In this document: positions 15,153 through 22,352 of the stretch, piece by piece
Position numbering within the stretch: the stretch's first letter is position 1
Layout: each line of letters opens with the position of its first letter
From: DATLFS01 sp035540935
GTDB taxonomy: Bacteria > Actinomycetota > CADDZG01 > WHSQ01
DNA: 23,467 nt
Direction of reading: 5' to 3'
Assembly: GCA_035540935.1 (NCBI GenBank)
Contig: DATLFS010000014.1
Span: forward strand, 1 to 23,467
Position numbers and translations under genes: made by a program
The notes under the pieces: generated by a model
Seen by the model: only the letters and a program-made list of their open reading frames with translations
Told to the model about the DNA's origin: nothing
Databases searched by the model: none

Positions 15153-16189
15153 GGGATGCCGCCCTTCCCGATGTAGTCGGCGTAGAACAGCCCGAGGCCG
15201 AACGCGGTCGAGAGACCGGAAAGGACCCAGAAGCGCACGATCACGGTGAACTCCGCCCAGCCGGCGAGCTCGAAGTGGTGGTGGATCGGCGCCATGAGGA
15301 AGATGCGCTTGCCGGTCTTCTTGAAGACCGCCACCTGCATGATCACCGACAGCGTCTCGACCACGTATAGGCCGCCGAGGAACACGAGCAGAAGCTGCAC
15401 GTTCAGCAGCACGGCGAACACCGCCATGGCTCCGCCCAGCATCAGCGATCCCGTGTCCCCCATGAAGATCTTCGCCGGCGCGGTGTTCCACCAGAGGAAA
15501 CCGGCGCACGCGCCGAAGAGCGCGGCCGCCACGATGGCTATCTCGAAAGGATCGGATCCCGTAGCCCCGAGGTCGTAGAAGCCGGGGTGCCGGAACTGCC
15601 AGAACGCGATCACGACGAAGGCGCCGAACACCTGGGCGGATGAGCCGACCGCCAGTCCGTCCATGCCGTCGGTGAGGTTCACGCCGTTCGAGGCGGCGGC
15701 GATCATCATGAACACCCACGCGAAGAAGAACGGTCCCAGGTCGATCGCGGTCGATCGGAAGAACGAGAGATCCGTGCCGATGCCGACCACCTCTACCGCG
15801 ATGAACGCGAACGCGAGCCCGATCACGAGCTGACCGATGAACTTGGTCCGGCTCTGGAGGCCGAGGTTGCGCGCTTTCCGGATCTTGATGAAGTCGTCGA
15901 CGAAGCCGAGCAACCCGAGGGCGACGATCGTGCACAGCGCGAGAACCCCGCTGTCGCGGAAAGGTGTCGCCCCGCGCCCCAGGTGGCCGAGCAGGTAGCC
16001 GAACACGGTGCCGGTCAGGATCACGAGGCCGCCCATGGTGGGTGTGCCTTGCTTCTCGTAATGCGCCTTCGGCCCTTCCTCACGGATCATCTGCCCCCAC
16101 CCGCGGCGGCGGAAGCGCTTGATCGCGAGCGGAGTGAAGACGAGGGTCGTCATCAACCCGACGACGCCGGCGATGAGGAGGTTGATCAC
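15149..16189 (-). CDS. mraY: Phospho-N-acetylmuramoyl-pentapeptide transferase MraY
   Basis: The 346-aa integral membrane enzyme has about ten helices. It transfers phospho-MurNAc-pentapeptide from UDP to undecaprenyl phosphate, making lipid I. Signature stretches are EGPKAHYEKQGTPTMGG, the Asp-rich GFVDDFIKIRK, NLTDGMDGLAVG (with Asn and Asp of the Mg site), MGDTGSLMLGG and MAPIHHHFELAGW. It starts at the GTG at 16189 within GTGA of the murE stop, with no room for murF between. Confidence 0.97.
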   Translation of the reverse strand: MINLLIAGVVGLMTTLVFTPLAIKRFRRRGWGQMIREEGPKAHYEKQGTPTMGGLVILTGTVFGYLLGHLGRGATPFRDSGVLALCTIVALGLLGFVDDFIKIRKARNLGLQSRTKFIGQLVIGLAFAFIAVEVVGIGTDLSFFRSTAIDLGPFFFAWVFMMIAAASNGVNLTDGMDGLAVGSSAQVFGAFVVIAFWQFRHPGFYDLGATGSDPFEIAIVAAALFGACAGFLWWNTAPAKIFMGDTGSLMLGGAMAVFAVLLNVQLLLVFLGGLYVVETLSVIMQVAVFKKTGKRIFLMAPIHHHFELAGWAEFTVIVRFWVLSGLSTAFGLGLFYADYIGKGGIP

Positions 16190-17700
16190 GCCCGTTCCCC
16201 CCAGCCGGCTTCGACCAACGCCTCGTGCGCGACCTCGCGGTCGTCGAACGGGATCGTGCGGTCGGCGAACTCCTGACCCGTCTCATGGCCCTTGCCGGCG
16301 ATCACGACCACGTCGCCGGCTGCGGCCGACCGGATCAGATGCGCGATGGCCTCGCGACGGTCCGGGATGACTGCGTCGGCGCCGTCCGGCCGCACCGCGA
16401 CGACGCCTTCGAGGATCTGATCGATGATCGCCCGCGGCTCCTCCGAGCGCGGATTGTCGGACGTCACGACGACGACGTCGGCGAGGCGCGCCGCCGCCCC
16501 TCCCATCAACGGACGCTTGCCGCGGTCGCGGTCTCCGCCCGCCCCGAAGGCGACGAGGACCCGCCCGTCACGCACGGCCGCCAGCGACCGTGCCGCCTTG
16601 AGCACGTTGTCGAGCGAATCCGGTGTGTGCGCGTAGTCGACGACCACGCTGAACGGCTGTCCGGCGTCCACCGCCTCGAAGCGGCCGGGAACGGCGCGCA
16701 GCTCCTGGATCCCCCTGAGAGCATCGTCCAGCGATATGCCCGCCGCGAGAGCAACCGCCGTCGCTCCGAGGCAGTTGGATACGTTGAAGCCTCCGATCAG
16801 CGACGTCCGCACCTCCGCCTTCGCCGGCTCGAGGCCGTCCGCGTCCACCACGATGGTCATGTCTGATCCGTTCGGCCCGAGCCGCACGTTCTCGGCGCGA
16901 ACACCGGCGTCGGGCGCGACGCCGAACGACACCTTGGGTAGGTCCGCCTCGTCGTACAACCGCCGCCCGTAGGGATCGTCGACGTTGATGGCCGCGCGCG
17001 CCGTCCGTCCGGGAAGGAAGAGCGATCGCTTAGCGGCGAAGTAATCCTCCATCGAGGCATGGAAGTCGAGGTGATCCTGAGTGAGGTTCGTGAATCCCGC
17101 GGCCGCGAAGTGGACGCCCTCCACCCGGTGCAGGGTCAGCGCGTGGCTGGTGACCTCCATGGCGACCGCGTCGACCCCCGCCGCGCGCATCTCGCCGAAC
17201 AAGCCGTGGAGGTCGACGGACTCCGGCGTGGTGCGCACGCCCGGCCGGACGCGCCCCGCGATGCGGGTCTCGATCGTCCCGATGAGGCCCGGCGAGCGAC
17301 CCGATGCGCGCAGGATCGACTCGAGCAGGAAAGCGGTCGTCGTCTTTCCGTTCGTTCCGGTGACGCCGAGTATCAGGAGATCCCCGGCCGGGTTCCCGTG
17401 GAACGCCGCCGCGATCCGCGCCATGGCGCGCCGAGCGTCGGTGACGACGATCTCCGTCGGGCCGGCTTCTGTGGGGCGTTCGACGACGAGCGCCGCCGCA
17501 CCCGCCGCAGCTGCTGCCGGCGCGAACAGGTGCCCGTCCGAGGTCGCGCCGGGGACACAGAAGAAGAGATCTCCCGGGCCCACCCGCCGCGAGTCGAAGG
17601 CGACGCCCGATACCTCCGTGTCCGGGCCCTCGATCCGCACGAGCAGATCGCCCGCCGCGGGGGCGAGGGCGCTGACTCTGCGGGTCTTCGTGACGTCCAT
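16186..17700 (-). CDS. murE: UDP-MurNAc-tripeptide synthetase MurE (meso-DAP type)
   Basis: The 504-aa cytoplasmic ligase adds the third residue of the stem peptide. The N-terminal UDP-binding domain is followed by the P-loop TGTNGKTTT (114-122), TTPES, EVTSHAL, the carbamylated-lysine region YFAAKRSLF, DYAHTPDSL and FGAGGDRDRGKRP. The motif D415-N-P-R418 in SDNPRSEEP marks enzymes that use meso-diaminopimelate rather than lysine. The ATG at 17700 is 10 nt after the ftsI stop and gives the normal N-terminus; longer upstream frames are inside ftsI. The C-terminus is normal, so there is no MurE-MurF fusion. Confidence 0.97.
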   Translation of the reverse strand: MDVTKTRRVSALAPAAGDLLVRIEGPDTEVSGVAFDSRRVGPGDLFFCVPGATSDGHLFAPAAAAAGAAALVVERPTEAGPTEIVVTDARRAMARIAAAFHGNPAGDLLILGVTGTNGKTTTAFLLESILRASGRSPGLIGTIETRIAGRVRPGVRTTPESVDLHGLFGEMRAAGVDAVAMEVTSHALTLHRVEGVHFAAAGFTNLTQDHLDFHASMEDYFAAKRSLFLPGRTARAAINVDDPYGRRLYDEADLPKVSFGVAPDAGVRAENVRLGPNGSDMTIVVDADGLEPAKAEVRTSLIGGFNVSNCLGATAVALAAGISLDDALRGIQELRAVPGRFEAVDAGQPFSVVVDYAHTPDSLDNVLKAARSLAAVRDGRVLVAFGAGGDRDRGKRPLMGGAAARLADVVVVTSDNPRSEEPRAIIDQILEGVVAVRPDGADAVIPDRREAIAHLIRSAAAGDVVVIAGKGHETGQEFADRTIPFDDREVAHEALVEAGWGERA

Positions 17701-17710
17701 CGGCGGCAGC

Positions 17711-19522
17711 CTAGTCGTGGACGACCGGGTCCTGAGCCTGCGCTTCCTCGAGCTCGCGCGCGGCTTTCTGTGCGTTGCCCGAAGGGGGAACGCCCAGGTG
17801 ACGCAGGGCGAACTCGGCGATCGTTCGGAAGGTAGGAGCTGCGGTCGACCCGCCCCAGATCGGCGTCGGCTCGTCCAGCACCACGAGGACGACGAGCTGC
17901 GGATCGTGCGCCGGGACCATGCCGGCGAACGAGGCGATGTGGCTGTCCCCATAGCCTCCGGTCGGGAGCGGCTTCTGCGCCGTGCCCGTCTTGCCGGCGA
18001 CGACGTAGCCCGGGATCCGCGCCTCTACTCCCGTCCCCTCCTCGACGACACCGACGAGCATCTTCCGCACCCGGCGCGCCGTCCGCGGCGAGACGACGCG
18101 TCGTCGCCCGGCGGGCGAGGCCGGGGTCACCTCGCCCTGCGCCGTCACCGACGAGTACAGGATCTTCGGCTCGACCCAGCTTCCGCCGTTGGCGATAGCT
18201 GCGTACGCCGCCGCCATCTGCAGCGGAGTCACCGCGATCCCCTGGCCGAGCGGAACGGTGCCGATCGTCGATCCGGACCAGTTCTCCAGATCGAGAACGA
18301 TGCCCGCAGCTTCACCGGGGAAGTCGAGGCCGCTCTTGCGGCCGAACCCGAAGCGTCTCACCCAGGAGTCGATGCGCTCGGCCCCCAACTCGATCCCGAG
18401 CTTGACCGTGCCGACGTTCGACGACTCCGCTATCACGCGGGCAACACTCATCTCTTCGACGGGATGCGCGTGTGAATCGTGGATCACACGATCCGCTACC
18501 TGTAGGGCGTCCGGGACGGTCAGCGTGCGCCGCGGGGTCGCGACACCTTCCTCGAGAACCGCGGCAGCGGTGACGATCTTGAAAGCGGACCCCGGCTCGT
18601 ACAGATCGGTAACGGCGCGGTTCCGTCGCTCGGCGTCCTCGAACCTATTGAAGGTGTTCGGGTCGAAATCCGGGAGGTTCGCCATCGCCAGGATCTCACC
18701 GGTCGAAGGATCGAGGACGATGGCTGATCCGGCCTCCGCCGAGTAGCGCGCGACGGCGTCGCGGAGAGCGTGCTCGGTGAAGTACTGGAGGTCCTTGTCG
18801 ATCGTGAGGTACAGCGACCGGCCGGGCAGCGCACGCCGGTATTCGAAATCGGCCTGCGGGAGCGAATGGCGCCCGGAGGGATCCTGCTCGAGGATCATCC
18901 GTCCGGGAGAGCCTTTCAGGATGTCGTCGTACTGAAGCTCGATCCCGCCGAGCGCGTCGCCGTCGACGTTGACGAAGCCGAGGAGGTGCGACGCGAGACG
19001 GGCGTTCGGATAGATGCGCTTCGGCTCCTTCATGAGGTGCACGCCGGCGAGCCCGAGTTCCGCCACTCGGCGCGCCGTCTTGGGATCAACCTGGCGAGCG
19101 AGGTACTCGAAGCGATCGCCGGGGAACCCGCCGCGCAACCGGCGCGCCAGCTCCTTGGGAGGCACGTCGAGGAGAGGCGCCAGCTCGGCGGCCGTACCCG
19201 CAGGGTCTTCTACCTCCGTCGGCTCGGCGTAGACCGTCTGGAGGTCGACCGACTGCGCCAGCGCTTCACCGTTGCGGTCGAGGATCGACCCGCGGTGCGC
19301 CGGGAAGACGATCTCTCGCTGGCGGAAGTCGGCCGCGAGGGCCCTGTACTCATCCGCTTCCACGACCTGAAGGACGACGAAGCGCCCGGCCATCGCGGCG
19401 AACAGCGCGCTGAAGACGAAGAAGAGCGCCACGAGCCGTCCCGGCGACGCCGACGGCCGCCGGGCGCGAGAAGGGGCCGACGAACGAGCCGGCCCCCGCG
19501 GCGTCCTCCGGCGGGAGGTCAT
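17711..19522 (-). CDS. ftsI: FtsI/PBP3, septal transpeptidase (penicillin-binding protein)
   Basis: The 603-aa bitopic class B PBP cross-links septal peptidoglycan. A basic Arg-rich N-terminus precedes one transmembrane helix (about 30-52). A pedestal domain follows (HRGSILDRNGEALA), then the transpeptidase domain with S312-xx-K315 in EPGSAFKI, S367-S368-N369 and K511-TG in GKTGTAQK. There is no PASTA domain; the protein ends in a Gln/Glu/Ala-rich tail. The ATG at 19522 overlaps the ftsL stop as TGATG. It works with FtsW under control of FtsQ and FtsL. Confidence 0.96.
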   Translation of the reverse strand: MTSRRRTPRGPARSSAPSRARRPSASPGRLVALFFVFSALFAAMAGRFVVLQVVEADEYRALAADFRQREIVFPAHRGSILDRNGEALAQSVDLQTVYAEPTEVEDPAGTAAELAPLLDVPPKELARRLRGGFPGDRFEYLARQVDPKTARRVAELGLAGVHLMKEPKRIYPNARLASHLLGFVNVDGDALGGIELQYDDILKGSPGRMILEQDPSGRHSLPQADFEYRRALPGRSLYLTIDKDLQYFTEHALRDAVARYSAEAGSAIVLDPSTGEILAMANLPDFDPNTFNRFEDAERRNRAVTDLYEPGSAFKIVTAAAVLEEGVATPRRTLTVPDALQVADRVIHDSHAHPVEEMSVARVIAESSNVGTVKLGIELGAERIDSWVRRFGFGRKSGLDFPGEAAGIVLDLENWSGSTIGTVPLGQGIAVTPLQMAAAYAAIANGGSWVEPKILYSSVTAQGEVTPASPAGRRRVVSPRTARRVRKMLVGVVEEGTGVEARIPGYVVAGKTGTAQKPLPTGGYGDSHIASFAGMVPAHDPQLVVLVVLDEPTPIWGGSTAAPTFRTIAEFALRHLGVPPSGNAQKAARELEEAQAQDPVVHD

Positions 19523-19983
19523 CAGGGAGTGCCCCCCGCCTCAACCTCGGGCGCCGCGATACCCGGAACCGCCTCGCCCTCGCCCGGCATCGCGGCTCTC
19601 ACTCCTGCCGATCCACTCCGCACGTTCGCGACGACGAACCGGCGCGCGGCGGGATCGGGCTCGATCATCCCGAGACGTCGCCGTGCGACGCGCTCGATGC
19701 GCGCGGGATTGTCCAAGATCACGGCCTCGTGCATGAGGTTCTCGTAGCGACGTTCGGCCGTCGCGAGGCGTTCGCGGATCGCCGAGAGCCGGAACGCAGA
19801 CTGCGCCAGGATCACCTGCTCGAGGAGGACGCCGAAAACGAGGGCCACGGCGATGATCCCGCCGGTGACGAAGACGGAGGTTCCCCGCCCGCGGCCGGCG
19901 CGGCGGCGCCCCTTCCGCACAACGCGCAGGTGCGGCGTCGCGGCCGCCTGGCGCCGGCGAAGGTGGCGAGGCGCGGTGCTCAC
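19522..19983 (-). CDS. ftsL: FtsL-like divisome protein
   Basis: The 153-aa bitopic protein has a strongly basic cytoplasmic tail (1-34) and one transmembrane helix (about 36-60). A short coiled coil (about 62-90) follows, then the FtsL-like motif NPARIERVARRRLGMIEPDP (92-111). A Gly/Ala/Glu-rich extracellular tail of about 40 residues extends beyond the usual end. The GTG at 19983 overlaps the rsmH stop as GTGA. The call rests on position between rsmH and ftsI and on topology as much as on sequence, because FtsL proteins diverge strongly. Confidence 0.9.
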   Translation of the reverse strand: MSTAPRHLRRRQAAATPHLRVVRKGRRRAGRGRGTSVFVTGGIIAVALVFGVLLEQVILAQSAFRLSAIRERLATAERRYENLMHEAVILDNPARIERVARRRLGMIEPDPAARRFVVANVRSGSAGVRAAMPGEGEAVPGIAAPEVEAGGTP

Positions 19984-20915
19984 GCCGCCTCCCGCAGACG
20001 CTCCGCCGCGCGCAGCTTGGCCGCGCTGGACCTCGGGTTCCGCGCGGTTTCCTCGGCGCTCGGTCGAACCGGGCGCCGCGTGAGCACCCGCAGACGCGCG
20101 GACGCGCCACAGGTGCAGATCGGGAAGTCGGGAGGGCACGTGCATCCGCGAGCTTCGTCGGCGAAGAAGCGCTTCACGATGCGGTCCTCGAGCGAGTGAT
20201 ACGTGAGGACGACGGCCCGCCCTCCCTCATCGAGGGCATCGACGACCGCGGGGAGCACGCGCCGCAGCGCCCCGAGCTCGTCGTTGACCTCGATCCTGAT
20301 CGCCTGAAAGGTCCGGCGCGCCGGATGCCCCGGGACGCGCCGCGCGGGGGCGGGCATCGCCTCCGCAACCACCTCGGCCAGGCGCGCGGTCGTATCGATC
20401 GGGCGCGCCGCGACGATCGCGCGCGCGACGCGCCCCGCGAACCGCTCCTCGCCGTAGAGCCGAAGGATGCGAGCCAGGTCCTGTTCCTCGTAGGTGTTCA
20501 CGATCACGTGCGCGGAAAGCGCCTGGTCGGGATCCATGCGCATGTCGAGCGGCCCGTCGGATCGGAAACTGAAGCCGCGAGACGCATCATCAAGTTGGGG
20601 TGAAGAAACTCCAAGGTCGAGTAGGACTCCGCGAACCGACGCATCCCCGAGTCGTTCCAGTACGGCCGGGAGGCTCGCGAAGTCGCCACGTACGAGCCGG
20701 ACGCGCTCTGCGTGCGCGGCGAGGTTGGCCCCACTCTCCCGAAGGGCGTCCGGGTCGCGGTCGATGCCGACGAGACGGGCACGCGGAGCCGCGTCGAGGA
20801 TTCGACGCGCGTGTCCGGCGCGTCCGAGCGTCGCGTCGACGAAGACGCCGCCGCGTTCCAGCGAAGGGACGAGGAGGTCCGTGACCTCTCGTGCGAGGAC
20901 CGGTTCGTGTTCCAT
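19980..20915 (-). CDS. rsmH: 16S rRNA (cytosine(1402)-N(4))-methyltransferase RsmH (MraW)
   Basis: The 311-aa SAM-dependent methyltransferase modifies C1402 in the ribosomal P-site. Motifs are EHEPVLAREV (2-11), FVDATLGRAGHARRIL, LVGIDRDPDAL, GVLLDLGVSSPQLDDASRGFSF, PLDMRMD, RRTFQAIRIEVNDEL and VLTYHSLEDRIVKRFF. A Cys-rich segment (CTCPPDFPICTCG) lies near the C-terminus. The ATG at 20915 is 22 nt after the miniprotein stop. Its start has only a weak Shine-Dalgarno sequence, so it may depend on translation of the small gene before it. Confidence 0.96.
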   Translation of the reverse strand: MEHEPVLAREVTDLLVPSLERGGVFVDATLGRAGHARRILDAAPRARLVGIDRDPDALRESGANLAAHAERVRLVRGDFASLPAVLERLGDASVRGVLLDLGVSSPQLDDASRGFSFRSDGPLDMRMDPDQALSAHVIVNTYEEQDLARILRLYGEERFAGRVARAIVAARPIDTTARLAEVVAEAMPAPARRVPGHPARRTFQAIRIEVNDELGALRRVLPAVVDALDEGGRAVVLTYHSLEDRIVKRFFADEARGCTCPPDFPICTCGASARLRVLTRRPVRPSAEETARNPRSSAAKLRAAERLREAA

Positions 20916-20937
20916 AGCAGGCTGCCGCCGCTCATCG

Positions 20938-21063
20938 TCACCGTCCGAGCGCGCGGGTCGCGATCGCCAGCATGCCCAGGAGGCCCCCGACGGTCGAGCC
21001 CGTGAGCCCGAGCACCACGAGGCTCTGCCCGACCTCGCGAGCCACCTCGGTCTTGACCCTCAT
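20938..21063 (-). CDS. 41-residue single-span membrane miniprotein between mraZ and rsmH
   Basis: A short frame begins at an ATG at 21063 with a strong Shine-Dalgarno sequence (GGGGAGG, about 5 nt upstream). It encodes MRVKTEVAREVGQ, a hydrophobic stretch of about 20 residues rich in Leu, Val and Gly (SLVVLGLTGSTVGGLLGMLA), and IATRALGR. Almost every third codon position is G or C, as in the flanking genes, which favours real coding. An alternative ATG at 21087 overlaps the mraZ stop as TGATG and would give 49 residues. I recognise no family. The topology would put both short, basic ends on either side of the membrane. A role in division, or as a translational coupler for rsmH, is inference from position. 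Confidence 0.7.
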   Translation of the reverse strand: MRVKTEVAREVGQSLVVLGLTGSTVGGLLGMLAIATRALGR

Positions 21064-21086
21064 GACACCCTCCCCTCTCGCCTGCA

Positions 21087-21515
21087 TCAGAACTGCAGGT
21101 CCTCGGCCAGCGCTTCGAATCCGAACGACTGCTCGAGTGCCTCTTGCTGCTCGTACCGGTCCGGGTCCCAGATCTCGGCGTGGTCGAGAACGCCGATCAC
21201 GACCGCGTCCCTCGTGATGCCGGCGATCTCCCGGAGCTTCTGAGGCACGTTGATGCGCCCTTGCTTGTCGACGGTGTCGCGGTGCGCGGACGCGGACATC
21301 AGCCGGAGGAAGCGGCGCGCCTGGACCTGGCTCGGCGGGAGCGACCGGAGCCGGTCGGTGATGTCCGCCCAGCCCTGCTCCGACCACAGGGCGATGCAGT
21401 TCTCCATCCACCGGGACAGGTAGACGGTCTCCCCGAGCGGCTCGCGCATCGCCGAAGGGACGATGAGCCGTCCCTTCGTGTCGATCGAGTGCCGGTACTC
21501 CCCGGTGAAGTCCAC
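21087..21515 (-). CDS. mraZ: MraZ, DNA-binding regulator of the dcw operon
   Basis: The 142-aa product has two tandem SpoVT/AbrB-like repeats, each with the DxxGRxxxP hallmark (DTKGRLIVP near residue 12 and DKQGRINVP near 84). MraZ forms a ring and represses its own operon by binding direct repeats near the promoter. The start is the GTG at 21515, because the family begins with a hydrophobic residue then FxGEYxHxxDxKGR, and AGGGGA lies 6 nt upstream. An upstream TTG at 21608 would give a longer protein but falls inside the promoter -10. It heads the dcw operon. Confidence 0.95.
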   Translation of the reverse strand: MDFTGEYRHSIDTKGRLIVPSAMREPLGETVYLSRWMENCIALWSEQGWADITDRLRSLPPSQVQARRFLRLMSASAHRDTVDKQGRINVPQKLREIAGITRDAVVIGVLDHAEIWDPDRYEQQEALEQSFGFEALAEDLQF

Positions 21516-21570
21516 CTCGTGTCCCCTGCTCGGCCCTGCCGTTGAAGGAGGCGGCCTCTCGTTCCCCGTG

Positions 21571-21600
21571 CCACCACTTTCCTCCACTTCACTCCACTTG
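21571..21600 (-). promoter_or_regulatory. MraZ operator: three AAGTGG repeats at 10-bp spacing
   Basis: On the minus strand AAGTGGAGTG, AAGTGGAGGA and AAGTGGTGGC follow one another exactly (CCACTT at 21574, 21584 and 21594 on the plus strand). They begin at about +1 of the predicted mraZ transcript. Known MraZ sites in other bacteria are direct repeats of a TGGG-like core once per helical turn; TGG[A/T]G here fits that design. Confidence 0.75.
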
Positions 21601-21606
21601 TTGGGC

Positions 21607-21636
21607 AAAGTACGCCCCTGCCGCTCCCCAAGTCAA
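21607..21636 (-). promoter_or_regulatory. SigA-type promoter of the dcw operon (TTGACT-N18-TACTTT)
   Basis: The minus-strand -35 TTGACT (21631-21636) and -10 TACTTT (21607-21612) are 18 bp apart. The start site would be near 21600, immediately before the MraZ repeats, leaving a leader of about 85 nt to the mraZ GTG. Confidence 0.7.
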
Positions 21637-21648
21637 CGAACGGAGCCG

Positions 21649-21666
21649 AATTACCCTTTTGTAATT
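21649..21666. repeat. AT-rich inverted repeat upstream of the mraZ promoter
   Basis: AATTAC-(6 nt)-GTAATT is a perfect 6-bp dyad in a small AT-rich island. It lies 12-30 bp upstream of the mraZ -35 box, where an UP element or a regulator site would be placed. Confidence 0.45.
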
Positions 21667-21716
21667 TGTTACTGATGAGGTCCCTGTGAATGGTTGTGTT
21701 TGCGTCCGATCCGGAC

Positions 21717-21777
21717 GGACGGCGCGAAGAGCGAGCGGCGGGACGCCGCGAGAGCTACCGCGGGGACGGCGCGAAGA
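21717..21777. repeat. Pair of 14-bp direct repeats downstream of the HNH gene
   Basis: GGACGGCGCGAAGA occurs at 21717-21730 and again at 21764-21777, 47 bp apart, directly beyond the HNH stop codon. The DNA between is GC-rich and non-coding. A 6-bp stem with a 3-nt loop (21703-21717) is adjacent but lacks a U-run. Confidence 0.5.
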
Positions 21778-22299
21778 TCAGGCGAAATGCGCCGCGAGGC
21801 GCTCGGACAGCCGCAGATAGGGCTGCCAGGAGGGGTCGAGGTGGCGATCCGCGGCGACGATGATCCAGACGCTGTCGTGCGGCGGCGAAGGGGCGCGGCG
21901 CAGGTTCAAGCCGACATCGGCGGGAGCGCGGTTCTCCTTGCGGGCGTTGCAGGGGCGGCACGAGGCCACGACGTTGTCCCAGGTGTGGCGCCCGCCGCGG
22001 CTTCGCGGCACCACGTGATCGACGTTCTCGGCCGGGCGCCCGCAGTACTGACACTCGAAGTTGTCGCGGATGAAGACGGCGCGCCGGGACAACGACGCCC
22101 GGGCGCGGAAAGGCACCCGGACGAAGTAGTTGAGGCGGACGACGGTCGGCGCGGCGAGATCCAGCGTCTCCGAGCGGAACACGTGGCCGTTGGTGTGGAG
22201 GACCTCGGCTTTGCCTTTCAGGGCGAGGACGAGCGCCCGCCGCACATCAACGACACACAGCGGCTGGTACGAGACGTTCAGAACCAGCGCCTTAGCCAA
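21778..22299 (-). CDS. HNH endonuclease family protein
   Basis: The 173-aa product has an N-terminal region typical of a widespread small HNH family (VLNVSYQPLCVVDVRRALVL, GKAEVL). The nuclease core is C83-QYC86, D94-H95-VVPRSRGG, W107-D-N109 and C114-RPC117-N118, so the four cysteines bind structural zinc and H95 is the catalytic base. Substrate and role are unknown; many such proteins are housekeeping orphans not tied to restriction. The start is TTG at 22299, because the family begins just before KALVLN, and no ATG or GTG is in frame nearby. A perfect TATAAT lies 9 nt upstream. It ends about 140 bp before the dcw promoter. Confidence 0.88.
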   Translation of the reverse strand: MAKALVLNVSYQPLCVVDVRRALVLALKGKAEVLHTNGHVFRSETLDLAAPTVVRLNYFVRVPFRARASLSRRAVFIRDNFECQYCGRPAENVDHVVPRSRGGRHTWDNVVASCRPCNARKENRAPADVGLNLRRAPSPPHDSVWIIVAADRHLDPSWQPYLRLSERLAAHFA

Positions 22300-22308
22300 G
22301 GTCGCATC

Positions 22309-22314
22309 ATTATA
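22309..22314 (-). promoter_or_regulatory. Consensus -10 (TATAAT) for the HNH gene
   Basis: The minus-strand TATAAT exactly matches the -10 consensus and ends 9 nt before the TTG start. No -35 is visible 16-18 bp upstream, where the sequence is GC-rich. The transcript would have almost no leader. Confidence 0.5.
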
Positions 22315-22330
22315 GGGACGGGGTGCATCC

Positions 22331-22347
22331 GCCCCGCGGCACGGGGC
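22331..22347 (-). terminator. Hairpin just after the rlpA-like gene
   Basis: GCCCCG-(5 nt)-CGGGGC begins 5 nt after the stop codon. There is no U-run, so it is at best a weak or U-less terminator; it separates this gene from the HNH promoter. Confidence 0.4.
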
Positions 22348-22352
22348 TCAGC

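Noticed and set aside
21516..21608. N-terminal extension of MraZ from the TTG at 21608
   Set aside because: The start lies within the -10 box and the MraZ repeats, the extra 31 residues are not MraZ-like, and the GTG at 21515 has a good Shine-Dalgarno sequence.
21703..21717. Terminator hairpin for the HNH gene
   Set aside because: The stem is 6 bp with a 3-nt loop and no U-run on either strand.
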